Assembly: GCA_002709225.1 (NCBI GenBank) | Contig: PAQH01000096.1 | Location: 1 to 64,000 of the forward strand | Length of the DNA stretch: 64,000 nt | Origin: Planctomycetaceae bacterium | GTDB taxonomy: Bacteria; Planctomycetota; Planctomycetia; Pirellulales; Pirellulaceae | Reading direction: 5' to 3' | Program-made: the position numbers and the translations under genes | The notes under the pieces: model-generated | Told to the model about the DNA's origin: nothing | The model's input: only the letters and a program-made list of their open reading frames with translations | The model's database searches: none | Shown here: positions 46,889 through 55,922 of the stretch, one piece after another | Numbering within the stretch: position 1 is the first letter of the stretch | Layout of the letters: each line of letters opens with the position of its first letter

Positions 46889-47254
46889 ATGAAGAAACTT
46901 GTAGTGGCGTTGTCGTTGTTTGCATTTTGCGGGACCCTGGCGACAGTCGTGTTGGCTGCCGACGAAGCGAAGCCCAAGCACACGATCAAGCAGGTCATGA
47001 AAGTGACCATGAAGGATGGTTTGTGCAAGAAGGTGGCCGGCGGCAAAGCCAGCCAGGAAGACAAGAACAAACTGTTGGACGCGTTTGTTTCGCTGCTGGA
47101 AAATAAGCCTAAGAAGGGCGACGCGGCGAGTTGGAACGCCAAAGCCGGGGCACTCGTTATTGCCGCGGCGAAAGTGGCCACGGGTCGCAAAGGCGCTGAA
47201 GCTGAGCTCAAGAAGGCGGCCAGCTGTGGTGCGTGCCACAAAGCGCACAAGTAA
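46889..47254 (+). CDS. small secreted cytochrome-like protein with C-terminal CxxCH
   Basis: MKKLVVALSLFAFCGTLATVVLAADE signal peptide; ends ASCGACHKAHK, as in cytochrome c'-type (class II) proteins. Confidence 0.82.
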   Translation: MKKLVVALSLFAFCGTLATVVLAADEAKPKHTIKQVMKVTMKDGLCKKVAGGKASQEDKNKLLDAFVSLLENKPKKGDAASWNAKAGALVIAAAKVATGRKGAEAELKKAASCGACHKAHK

Positions 47255-47286
47255 CGATTGCTCTTGGCGACAAGATAATAAACGAG

Positions 47287-47315
47287 AACGCCGCATTTCG
47301 ATGCGGCGTTTTTTT
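47287..47315 (+). terminator. Rho-independent terminator downstream of the small cytochrome gene
   Basis: AACGCCGCAT-TTCG-ATGCGGCGTT followed directly by a T-tract; 10-bp perfect stem with TTCG tetraloop. Confidence 0.9.
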
Positions 47316-47362
47316 GCGCTGATTTGTAGTTGGCTTGCCGGCCCTGGGAATGTCCGAGCCAC

Positions 47363-47998
47363 TTAGCGAGCAGTGTGCCGTTCCTGAATAACGCGGTCAC
47401 TCGGCATCAACAGGGTGCCGCAGGACTGCATCTTTGTAAGGGCGGCATGGCAGTCACCCGCAGACCGCTCGACACCACGGCAGCCGTCTGTGACCAGGAT
47501 GGTATCAAACCCCAGACGCAGGCTGTCCAGCACGGTGAATTGGACACAGTAGTCGGTTGCCAACCCCATCACAAACAAGCGCGTCGCGCCGTGGTGTCGG
47601 AGACACTGTTCCAGCCCAGTGCTGCGTTGCCCTCCGTTGTCGAAGAACCCGCTGTAACTGTCGATATCTGGGTCGGTCCCTTTCGCGAAGATGTGTTGTA
47701 TTCCGGTGGTGTCCAATTGAGGGGCGAATTCGGCCCCCACTGTTTGTTGGACGCAATGGACTGGCCAGAGGATTTGCGAGATTCCGTGCAGGTCGAGCAC
47801 ATCCCCCACCTGGTGTCCGGGATGGTTCACCGCAAAACTGGCATGTTGGGGTGGATGCCAGTCCTGGGTGGCAAGCGTTGTGTCAAAGTGCTGCTGGAGC
47901 TGGTTAGCGATGTCGATGACCTGGTCACCGTTCGTCACCGGTAGTGTTCCGCCGGGCAAGAAGTCGTTTTGCAGGTCAACTAACAACAACACGTCCAT
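47363..47998 (-). CDS. pncA: nicotinamidase/pyrazinamidase
   Basis: LLLVDLQNDFLPGGTLPVTNGDQVI, TQDWHPPQHASFA, WPVHCVQQTVGAEF, FVMGLATDYCVQFTVLDSLRLGF. Confidence 0.92.
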   Translation of the reverse strand: MDVLLLVDLQNDFLPGGTLPVTNGDQVIDIANQLQQHFDTTLATQDWHPPQHASFAVNHPGHQVGDVLDLHGISQILWPVHCVQQTVGAEFAPQLDTTGIQHIFAKGTDPDIDSYSGFFDNGGQRSTGLEQCLRHHGATRLFVMGLATDYCVQFTVLDSLRLGFDTILVTDGCRGVERSAGDCHAALTKMQSCGTLLMPSDRVIQERHTAR

Positions 47999-48097
47999 TG
48001 CGGAATTCCTGAAAGGTGTGCCAGTCGTTGCCGAACCGCAGTTGGCCGAGTTTCCGAAAACTAACGGCCCGCCGGATACGATGGTTGGTGGAGTGTT

Positions 48098-48910
48098 TTA
48101 GGAGGTGGAGGCTGGTCCTGCCGGCGCTGTGGAGACAGCGGTACCGATTGGTTCTCCTGAAGGAGTCTTCGAGGTTTCGGGCTCATCGGGAACGTGGTAC
48201 CAGTGTGAAGCCAGACGCCCCGCGATCAAGGCGGTTAAGCCAGTTAAGGTGACCATCAGTAAGCACCACGCCAAGGCACGACCACCGGCGAGTTGTGGTG
48301 CCAAACCCAGCCACTGTACGATCGGGTTTTGTTGGCGGGCCCTCAGGCCGACTCCCAGTACCCCGGCATAGGGCGCCGTTGCAAACGTGGCAACCAGAGT
48401 CACTACGCGTACTGAACTCCAATCGGGAATTTGGAAGAGGTAGGTTGCGTAGGCCAGCTCCAGCCCTGAGAGAAGTAGTAGCATGGTCATCCAATTTTCT
48501 ACCACGGGATTGTGCCCGTTGTGGATGTCCTGTGTCAGTTGCCAGACAGCTGGAACACAGCCGATGACTGCAGAGAAGGCCAGGAGCGTGGCCAGCCAGG
48601 CGACCGCTCGTCGTTTGCCAGGGTTGTGTTCAATGCCACGCGTCGCGGTCTGGTGGCGTGTTGGAGGCTTGCCCAAAGGCGGTTGCTGTGGAGTGGGCCG
48701 TGAGGCGTCGCCTGACGCGGGCTTGCCTGACGCGGGCTTGGCTGACGCGGGCTTGCCTGACGCGGGCTTGCCTGACGCGGGCTGTGGTTGCGACGGCTTC
48801 GCTGGGATTCGAATGCGCTGCTTGCACTTCGGACACCGGGCTGTCTTACCGGCATGACGCCGGGAGGCGACTAGTGCTTTTCCACAGCGGCAGCGAATGC
48901 GAATCGGCAT
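48098..48910 (-). CDS. hypothetical membrane protein with N-terminal zinc-ribbon-like motif and KPASG tandem repeat
   Basis: ORF 48098..49078, likely ATG 48910: MPIRIRCRCGKALVASRRHAGKTARCPKCKQRIRIPAK (CxC..CxxC), PASGKPASGKPASAKPASGKPASG, then several TM segments. Confidence 0.72.
   Translation of the reverse strand: MPIRIRCRCGKALVASRRHAGKTARCPKCKQRIRIPAKPSQPQPASGKPASGKPASAKPASGKPASGDASRPTPQQPPLGKPPTRHQTATRGIEHNPGKRRAVAWLATLLAFSAVIGCVPAVWQLTQDIHNGHNPVVENWMTMLLLLSGLELAYATYLFQIPDWSSVRVVTLVATFATAPYAGVLGVGLRARQQNPIVQWLGLAPQLAGGRALAWCLLMVTLTGLTALIAGRLASHWYHVPDEPETSKTPSGEPIGTAVSTAPAGPASTS
48711..48785. repeat. 15-bp tandem repeat, about 5 copies (cctgacgcgggcttg)
   Basis: Read directly: cctgacgcgggcttg x2, gctgacgcgggcttg, cctgacgcgggcttg, cctgacgcgggctgt; encodes the (K/A)PASG repeat on the minus strand. 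Confidence 0.9.
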
Positions 48911-49098
48911 ATGCAGTGAACTTTGTGAGTCAATTTGGCCGTGACAAGATGTCGTGCCACGCGAGTCGGGCGACACGGTCACGTCAGACGGGCTGTGGTC
49001 AAGGCGATGTGCGTTATCATAGTGCAATCGGAAGCAATTCGCAGGGCGCAGTTGTGCCCACCCACAGCATTTGCCCATTACAGCAAATGAGAACGGCT

Positions 49099-49746
49099 AT
49101 GCCTGCACGGACGCATCAATCTGGAATGCTCGAGCCACCGGAATTTCTCCTGTTTGATCTCGGTAACGTGCTGGTGCATTTTGATCACCGCGTAGCCTGC
49201 CAGCAGTTGCAAGCGTTACTCGGTGGTGATGAACAGCAGATTTGGGAGGTGCTGTTTGAGCGTGGACTGGAGCGGGAGTACGAATCAGGTATGCCCGCGG
49301 AAGCATTTTGTCAGCGCTTACGCGAGGCTTTTTCCAGTGAGGCATCAGATCGGATGCTGTTAGAAGCGCACGCCGATATCTTTACGTTGAGCCAGTCGAT
49401 GGTTCCTTTGGTGAATCAGCTCAGCGCGGCTGGCCATGCGCTCGGTATTCTTTCCAATACGTGCTCTTCGCATTGGCAACATTGTTGTCGCAAATTTCGG
49501 TTGGTTCGAACACTCTTTGAAACCACGGTGTTGAGCTTTGAGGTGGGCGCGATGAAGCCAGATCCGGCGATCTTTCACAAGGCGGTTGAACGAGTGGGAG
49601 TGGCTCCTGCTCGGATACTTTTTGTCGATGATCTACAGCAAAATGTGGAGATTGCTCGAGCCATGGGGTTTGATGCGATTCTCTATTCCTCGGCCCGTGA
49701 GTTTTGTCGCGAGCTGATGGCAAGGCAGGTGTCATTGAATTTCTGA
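49099..49746 (+). CDS. HAD-superfamily hydrolase
   Basis: ORF 48658..49746; likely ATG 49099. FLLFDLGNVLVHFDHRVACQQL, LGILSNTCSSHW, FEVGAMKPDPAIFHKAVERVGVAPARILFVDDLQQNVEIARAMGFDAI. Confidence 0.88.
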   Translation: MPARTHQSGMLEPPEFLLFDLGNVLVHFDHRVACQQLQALLGGDEQQIWEVLFERGLEREYESGMPAEAFCQRLREAFSSEASDRMLLEAHADIFTLSQSMVPLVNQLSAAGHALGILSNTCSSHWQHCCRKFRLVRTLFETTVLSFEVGAMKPDPAIFHKAVERVGVAPARILFVDDLQQNVEIARAMGFDAILYSSAREFCRELMARQVSLNF

Positions 49747-49825
49747 AAACATATCGGCAGGTTGTGGCCAAGTAGTCTGGCCGCGGCACGCGGATGAGTA
49801 GGGTCAGTTCAAACGGGAGCGTGGT

Positions 49826-51028
49826 ATGAAACGCAGGCGATTCTCAGGACTGTTGGCACTTGGCGCGGGTGCGATGTCGATGCGCACGATGGCCGCTGGT
49901 GAAGAGATCGAAGAAGACGCGGAACAAGCCGTTGTGGAGGACAGCGGAGTTCGGGCGGTTTGTGTGAAAGACTACACGGAACTGGCACGCGAGACATTGC
50001 CACAGGCGACCTATGACTACATCACTACGGGCTCAGAAGATGAAGTTACCCTGCGAGAGAATGTGGAGGCGTTCCGCCGGATACGGTTATTGCCACCGTT
50101 GCTCGAAGGCGTGTCGCGGTCGGATTTGACAACTACGGTGCTGGGTGAAGAGATCGCACTGCCGATACTGTTGGCACCTGTGGCGGGCCTGCGAATGTTC
50201 CATCCGGAGGGCGCGTTGGCGGCCGCGCGAGCGGCGGCCGCAGCGAAGACCGTCGTGGCGGTCAGTACGAGTGCCGGTAGCAGCGTTGAAGAAGTTGCCG
50301 CGGCAGCCGCGGGTCCCAAGTGGTTCCAACTTTATTGTCCAAAGGACCGTGCGGTGACGCGTCGCCTGGTCGAACGCGTTAGTGATGCGGGATACAGCGC
50401 GATCGTAGTGACGGTCGATCTTGGTGAACGGAAGGATGCGGACCGACGTAACCGTTTTTCAGTCCCCAAGGAAATGTTGTTGAAGCATCTTGTGGACGTG
50501 GGTCATACACAGCTGCATGGGAAAATGACCTATCAACAATTGCTTGACTTTAACGACCAGGCCTGGGACTTGTCATTGTCCTGGGAGTTCTTTGACTGGT
50601 TGCGATCGATCACCGATCTGCCGATCCTCCTGAAAGGAGTGCTGAGGCCAGATGATGCGTTGCGGGCGGTTTCCATCGGGCTGGATGGAATGGTGGTATC
50701 GAATCATGGTGGCCGCAGGCTGGATGGCGTACCGTCGAGCATCGAAGTGCTCCCGAAGATTGTCGAGGTTGTCGGCGATCGAGCCGAGGTGTTGTTGGAT
50801 GGTGGAGTGCGGCGAGGTGCGGATGTGTTCAAGGCGTTGGCTCTGGGGGCACGGGCGGTCCTCATCGGTCGGCCCTACGCCTGGGCGTTGGCAGCTGATG
50901 GACAAAGGGGTGTGCGCAATGTGTTGCGTTTGCTGGAAGAAGAACTGGAAAATGCCATGATCTCGTCGGGTTGTCGCAATCTTGACGCGGTGCAACCCGG
51001 GCTGTTGCAAGCGGGAGGGAGCCTTTAG
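49826..51028 (+). CDS. FMN-dependent alpha-hydroxy-acid oxidizing protein with Tat-like leader
   Basis: MKRRRFSGLLALGAGAMSMRTMA leader; YDYITTGSEDEVTLRENVEAFRRIRLLPPLL, LLAPVAGLRMFHPEGALAAARAA, MVVSNHGGRRLDGVPSSIEVLP, LLDGGVRRGADVFKALALGARAVLIGRP. Confidence 0.88.
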   Translation: MKRRRFSGLLALGAGAMSMRTMAAGEEIEEDAEQAVVEDSGVRAVCVKDYTELARETLPQATYDYITTGSEDEVTLRENVEAFRRIRLLPPLLEGVSRSDLTTTVLGEEIALPILLAPVAGLRMFHPEGALAAARAAAAAKTVVAVSTSAGSSVEEVAAAAAGPKWFQLYCPKDRAVTRRLVERVSDAGYSAIVVTVDLGERKDADRRNRFSVPKEMLLKHLVDVGHTQLHGKMTYQQLLDFNDQAWDLSLSWEFFDWLRSITDLPILLKGVLRPDDALRAVSIGLDGMVVSNHGGRRLDGVPSSIEVLPKIVEVVGDRAEVLLDGGVRRGADVFKALALGARAVLIGRPYAWALAADGQRGVRNVLRLLEEELENAMISSGCRNLDAVQPGLLQAGGSL

Positions 51029-51193
51029 CCGGAACACGGGGAGGCGGTCGGCCCGTTTGGGTTAGTGACATTTATTTGTTCGTGTCCCGGCATACTGACG
51101 CAGCAGCGCCGGTACCCATCTGCTTGTCTGCGCGGTCTATGACTGTTAGGTTGGCTCGACCAATCAGCTGAATGCACTCCATGGAGAGAACCA

Positions 51194-51919
51194 ATGGCGA
51201 TCTCGCAGGCTTGTCTCGATAAACTCGCGCAATTTGACACCCCGACGATTTGCAACGTGATCGAGTTGTTCGATGTCCGGCCTCGTAATCGGGGTTATAT
51301 GGATGCGCGAATCCGGTCCAACTTTCCGGACTTTGCGCCGGTTGTCGGTTTTGCAGCGACCGCGCAATTTCGGTCGGACACACCCGCTGAAGGTGGTGAT
51401 GCATATGGAAGTATTCAGGCGCAACTGGAGCAGTTTCAACAACTCCCCGGGCCCGCGATGGTGGTTTTTCAGGATGTCGACGACGCGCCCGCTGCTGCAG
51501 TCTTTGGCGAAGTTATGTGCTCGACGTATCAAGCGTTTGGTTCCACCGGACTGATTACGAACGGGGCGGGCCGTGACTTGGAACAAGTGCGGGCGCTCGG
51601 TTATTCCGTGTTCACCGGTTCGACCATTTGTTCCCACGGGTATTGCCATATGCTCCATCTTGGACTGCCAGTGAGGATCGGTGGGTTGATGGTGCGGCAA
51701 GGTGACCTGTTACACGCGGATGCCAACGGGGTCTCTGAAATTCCTTTGGACATCGCTGGAGAGGTCGCAGATATCGCGGGCGAATTTGTCGCTGCCGAAG
51801 AAATTGTGTTGGATTACGTCAAGGCTTCTGGGGAGAAGTCGGTTGCCCAATACGATGCCTTGCGTGGCGATTTTATGGAGGCGGTTGCTCAATTGCAGGC
51901 CCGTGTCAAACGGAGTTAG
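51194..51919 (+). CDS. RraA-like / HMG aldolase-family protein
   Basis: LAQFDTPTICNVIELFDVRP, GLITNGAGRDLEQVRALGYSVFTGS, VRQGDLLHADANGVSEIPLDIAGEV. Confidence 0.85.
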   Translation: MAISQACLDKLAQFDTPTICNVIELFDVRPRNRGYMDARIRSNFPDFAPVVGFAATAQFRSDTPAEGGDAYGSIQAQLEQFQQLPGPAMVVFQDVDDAPAAAVFGEVMCSTYQAFGSTGLITNGAGRDLEQVRALGYSVFTGSTICSHGYCHMLHLGLPVRIGGLMVRQGDLLHADANGVSEIPLDIAGEVADIAGEFVAAEEIVLDYVKASGEKSVAQYDALRGDFMEAVAQLQARVKRS

Positions 51920-51948
51920 TTCAGATACCGAAATGCCGAAGGCCTTAG

Positions 51949-52740
51949 ATGCCGAAGGAAGGGGCAATGCCGTCCTGTAATGCACAAGAGCTGATGATTT
52001 GTGTGGCGGCGCGGCTGCTGGAAGACAATGCCATGGTCGTCGTTGGTACCGGTGCGCCGTGTGCGGCTGCGATGCTGGCGCAGATGACTGCTGCACCAGG
52101 TTTGACATTAATGTTTGAGGCGGGAGGAGTGGGTCCTCGTTTACCGCGGATGCCGATCAGCGTTGGTGACTCACGTACGTTTTACCAGGGTTTGATGGCC
52201 ACGAGTATGAACGACGTCATGGAAACCTGCCAACGCGGGTTGGTTGATTACACGTTTCTGGGTGGAGCACAGATCGATGTATATGGAAATCTGAATTCGA
52301 CGATGATAGGAGGAGACTATCAACACCCGCGCGTTCGGCTGCCAGGCAGCGGAGGTGCGAATGACTTGGGGTCACTCTGCCGCCGAATCCTGGTATTGAC
52401 ACCGCACGACGAACGGCGGTTCGTGGAACGAGTCGATTTTGTCACGACACCGGGCTATCTGGACGGCCCGGGCGCTCGGGAAGCGGCTGGCTTGCCACCC
52501 GGGACGGGGCCTTACAAGGTGGTGACGAATCTAGCAGTGCTGGGCTTTGATCAGGAAAGTAAACAGATGTGTGTTGAAGCATTGCATCCCGGGGTTTCTC
52601 TCGAGGAAGTACGTGCGAATACCGGGTTTGAGTTGCTGGCCAGTGCGGAACTGAGTGAGACGCCGCCACCTAGCGATGAGGAATTGCGGTTATTGCGAAC
52701 CCGCGTTGATCCTCAGGGTTACATTATTGGCCGGGGTTAA
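51949..52740 (+). CDS. CoA-transferase beta subunit-like protein
   Basis: VVVGTGAPCAAAMLAQMTAAPGLTLMFEAGGVGP, YTFLGGAQIDVYGNLNSTMIG, RLPGSGGANDLGSLCRRILVLTPHDERRFVERVDFVTTPGYLDG. Start may be 51967. Confidence 0.82.
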   Translation: MPKEGAMPSCNAQELMICVAARLLEDNAMVVVGTGAPCAAAMLAQMTAAPGLTLMFEAGGVGPRLPRMPISVGDSRTFYQGLMATSMNDVMETCQRGLVDYTFLGGAQIDVYGNLNSTMIGGDYQHPRVRLPGSGGANDLGSLCRRILVLTPHDERRFVERVDFVTTPGYLDGPGAREAAGLPPGTGPYKVVTNLAVLGFDQESKQMCVEALHPGVSLEEVRANTGFELLASAELSETPPPSDEELRLLRTRVDPQGYIIGRG

Positions 52741-52865
52741 TGCGATTCAGCGCCGGAAACGCTCGGCTGTCGGCTGGTTAGGTTCAAAAGCTTGCTGCGC
52801 GGCCGCCGGCCGTATAATCTGGTCTTTCCTTTCCAGTCGATCGTCTTCCAAGATGAGGTCCGACG

Positions 52866-55817
52866 ATGCATAGTCACTGTTTTTGGCGTGGTAAGCTGCT
52901 TCCCGTATTGTTGCCAATAATGTGGGGGGTAATGTGGGGTGTGACGCAGGCGCAGCAGCGACCGCTTTGGACCACTTCTCGGATCAGCGGATCGCCGGAT
53001 CCACAACCGCCGTATCGGACGCGCGTGGCATTTCCAGAACTCAAGTTCGACGAACCGCTGGCTGTTACATCAGCGCCAGGATCGGACCGATTGTTTGTTG
53101 CAGAACGTTACGGAAAGATTTTTTCGTTCGAAAACAAGAGTCAAACGCAAGCGGCGGATCTGTTGCTGGACGTGGGAAAGGTCGTTTACGGACTGGCATT
53201 TCATCCCCAATTTCAACAGAACGGTTACTTCTATGTAACCTACGTTCTCGATGACAAAAAAGAAGAGCCGAAGGGGACCCGCGTTTCCCGATTTCAAGCC
53301 CGACGTCTTCGCGCGGAGCGGGGCAGTGAAACTGTTCTGCTGGAGTGGCCCTCCGGAGGGCATAACGGCGGTTGCTTGCGGTTTGGTCCGGACGGCTACC
53401 TGTACGTTGCCACCGGCGATTCCAGTGGAATTGCCGATCAATACAAGAACGGGCAGGATATCAGCAATCTCTCGGGAGCGATTCTAAGAATCGATGTGGA
53501 CCATCAGGACGAGGGGCGCGCCTATCGGATTCCGGCTGACAATCCTTTTGTCGAAGTTGAGGGAGCACGGGGAGAGATTTGGGCCTACGGCCTCCGCCAG
53601 CCGTGGAAATTCGCCTTCGACCGGCAGACCGGCGATCTTTGGACAGGCAACGTCGGACAGGATCTGTGGGAACAGGTGTTTCTCATTCTGCGGGGAGGTA
53701 ATTACGGGTGGAGTGTGATGGAAGGGAGCCATCCGTTCCGCCCGGAACGCAGCCGTGGACCAACGCCTTTCGTGCCACCGATTGTGGAGCATGACCATGC
53801 AGAATTTCGGTCGATTACTGGTGGTTACGTCTATCATGGAAGCCGCCTGACAGAATTGCGGGGCGCTTACATTTACGGCGATTACGATACCGGCAAGATT
53901 TGGATGTTGCGTTACGACCGGGAAGAGAAACAGGTCACCGAACAACGCGAATTGCTCGATTCGACGTTACGGCTGGTCGGGTTTGCCGAAGACCAGCAGG
54001 GAGAGGTTTTTCTGGTCGATCACATCAGTGGTCGTATCTACCAGCTTGAAAAGAATCCGGATTTTGGTGTCCGGGTGGATTTTCCACGGAAGCTCAGCGA
54101 GACAGGATTGTTTGCTTCGGTGGCCGAGCACCGCCCCGCGGTTGGGGTGCTTCCCTACCAGGTAACCGCTGAACAATGGAGTGACGGAGCTACCAAGGAG
54201 CGTTTCTTGGCATTGCCACATGATTCACAGATTGAATTTGATGGAATTACCTATCCGCAACCCGCACCGGGGGCTCCTCATGGCTGGAAGTTTCCCGATG
54301 GGACCGTAGCTGTAGAGACAATTTCCATGGAAATGGAGGTGGGCAAACCTGCCAGTCGCCGCCGGTTGGAGACGCGGATCTTGCATTACGAAAAGTTGAG
54401 TGGTGATGAAAATGTCGGAGACCAATTCTGGCGTGGATATACCTATGTCTGGAACGACGAGCAGACAGACGCCGTGTTGCTGGAAGATACGTTGGGCCGA
54501 GACTTGAAATTGAACATCAAAGACGCTGCCGCGCCCAACGGGGTGCGGACTCAAACCTGGCGTCTCCCCAGTCGGGCGGAGTGTACCGTCTGTCACAATA
54601 TGGCGGCCAAGTACGTACTGGGTATTAATACGCTACAGATCAACCGGGATGTTACGCCCGGCGCTGGCGGTGAAAATCAACTCGCAATGTTCGAGAGGAT
54701 GGGGTTGTTTACCGATCCCTTGCCAGCGCCACCGGAGCAGTTGCCGCACCTGGTCGATCCTCACGATGACTCTCAGGACCTCAATGCACGAGGTCGTTCT
54801 TACCTGCATGCCAACTGCTCACACTGCCATCGCAAGTGGGGGGGCGGCAATGGTGAGTTCCTGTTGTTGTCGACCGTCAAACTGGAGGAAATGGGGGTTG
54901 CCAATGTGAAGCCCGAACAAGGTGGTTTCTTTCTTTCTGATGCCCAGTTGGTCGATCCTGGCCAACCCTATAGCTCGGTCTTGCTGTACCGGACGTCAAA
55001 GTTGGGCCCAGGAAGGATGCCACGGATCGGGTCGTTGGTCGTGGATCGACAAGGTGTCGCCTTGCTCCATGATTGGATCGCCGGTTTATCTGAAGCCAGG
55101 AAGCCGGCGGGTGCTACTGCTCCGACGCTTGCCCAGCTGCGAGCTGCCGATCAGGATAGCGACCGGCAACGTTTGATTGACCAGTTGCTGGGCACCACCG
55201 GTGGAGCTTTGCAATTGTTGCACGCTTTACAGCGTGAACAGTTGGTCGGGAGTGTGAGCGAACAGGTGGTTGCGCGCGGAGCCGGTCATCAGGCCGCTCA
55301 CGTGCGCGACTTGTTCGAACAGTTTTTGCCTGAAGAACAACGCGTACAGCGACTTGGGAGCGTGATCCGGCCAGAGGTGATACTGGCGCTTAGTGGCGAT
55401 GCCCAACGTGGCCGAAAGTTCTTCTTGGAAGCGGCTGGGGTGCAATGTCGGAATTGTCATAAAGTCAAATCGAAGGGCGCCGATGTGGGACCCGATCTCA
55501 GTCAGATTGGCAAAAAGTACAAGGACCGCGGCAAGTTGCTGGATACGATTCTGTACCCGTCTCGCGAGATTGAACCCAAGTATCGAACGTATCTGTTGGA
55601 AACTGTCGACGGCCAGGTTTTCACCGGATTGCTGGTCAAGAAGGATGCGCAGACAGTAGTACTCAAGGATGCCAAGAACAAGGTGATGACGTACGACGCG
55701 GCAGATGTAGAACAGCTGGTGCCGCAACAACAATCACTAATGCCTGATCTGCTATTGCGAGATATGACTAAAGAGCAGGTGGCTGATCTGCTGGCTTTCC
55801 TGGAGAGTTTGCACTAG
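52866..55817 (+). CDS. glucose/sorbosone dehydrogenase-like (PQQ-type propeller) protein fused to multiheme c-type cytochrome modules
   Basis: LAVTSAPGSDRLFVAERYGKIFSF, GPDGYLYVATGDSS, IWAYGLRQPWKFAFDRQTGDLW, GNYGWSVMEGSHP; CxxCH motifs in AECTVCHNMA, CSHCHRKWGG and CRNCHKVKSKG. Confidence 0.88.
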   Translation: MHSHCFWRGKLLPVLLPIMWGVMWGVTQAQQRPLWTTSRISGSPDPQPPYRTRVAFPELKFDEPLAVTSAPGSDRLFVAERYGKIFSFENKSQTQAADLLLDVGKVVYGLAFHPQFQQNGYFYVTYVLDDKKEEPKGTRVSRFQARRLRAERGSETVLLEWPSGGHNGGCLRFGPDGYLYVATGDSSGIADQYKNGQDISNLSGAILRIDVDHQDEGRAYRIPADNPFVEVEGARGEIWAYGLRQPWKFAFDRQTGDLWTGNVGQDLWEQVFLILRGGNYGWSVMEGSHPFRPERSRGPTPFVPPIVEHDHAEFRSITGGYVYHGSRLTELRGAYIYGDYDTGKIWMLRYDREEKQVTEQRELLDSTLRLVGFAEDQQGEVFLVDHISGRIYQLEKNPDFGVRVDFPRKLSETGLFASVAEHRPAVGVLPYQVTAEQWSDGATKERFLALPHDSQIEFDGITYPQPAPGAPHGWKFPDGTVAVETISMEMEVGKPASRRRLETRILHYEKLSGDENVGDQFWRGYTYVWNDEQTDAVLLEDTLGRDLKLNIKDAAAPNGVRTQTWRLPSRAECTVCHNMAAKYVLGINTLQINRDVTPGAGGENQLAMFERMGLFTDPLPAPPEQLPHLVDPHDDSQDLNARGRSYLHANCSHCHRKWGGGNGEFLLLSTVKLEEMGVANVKPEQGGFFLSDAQLVDPGQPYSSVLLYRTSKLGPGRMPRIGSLVVDRQGVALLHDWIAGLSEARKPAGATAPTLAQLRAADQDSDRQRLIDQLLGTTGGALQLLHALQREQLVGSVSEQVVARGAGHQAAHVRDLFEQFLPEEQRVQRLGSVIRPEVILALSGDAQRGRKFFLEAAGVQCRNCHKVKSKGADVGPDLSQIGKKYKDRGKLLDTILYPSREIEPKYRTYLLETVDGQVFTGLLVKKDAQTVVLKDAKNKVMTYDAADVEQLVPQQQSLMPDLLLRDMTKEQVADLLAFLESLH

Positions 55818-55922
55818 TGGCGGTGTTCGCCGCATTAGCAGGTGATGTGTCGGGGCGGGAGTTTTGAGCGCTCGCTTTGCTTCAGAGCGAATAGGATTAT
55901 TAACCTAAGAAGGGATCAATTC

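Noticed and set aside
48711-48785. Short direct repeats as a possible CRISPR array
   Set aside because: Contiguous 15-bp units with no spacers; in-frame coding repeat.
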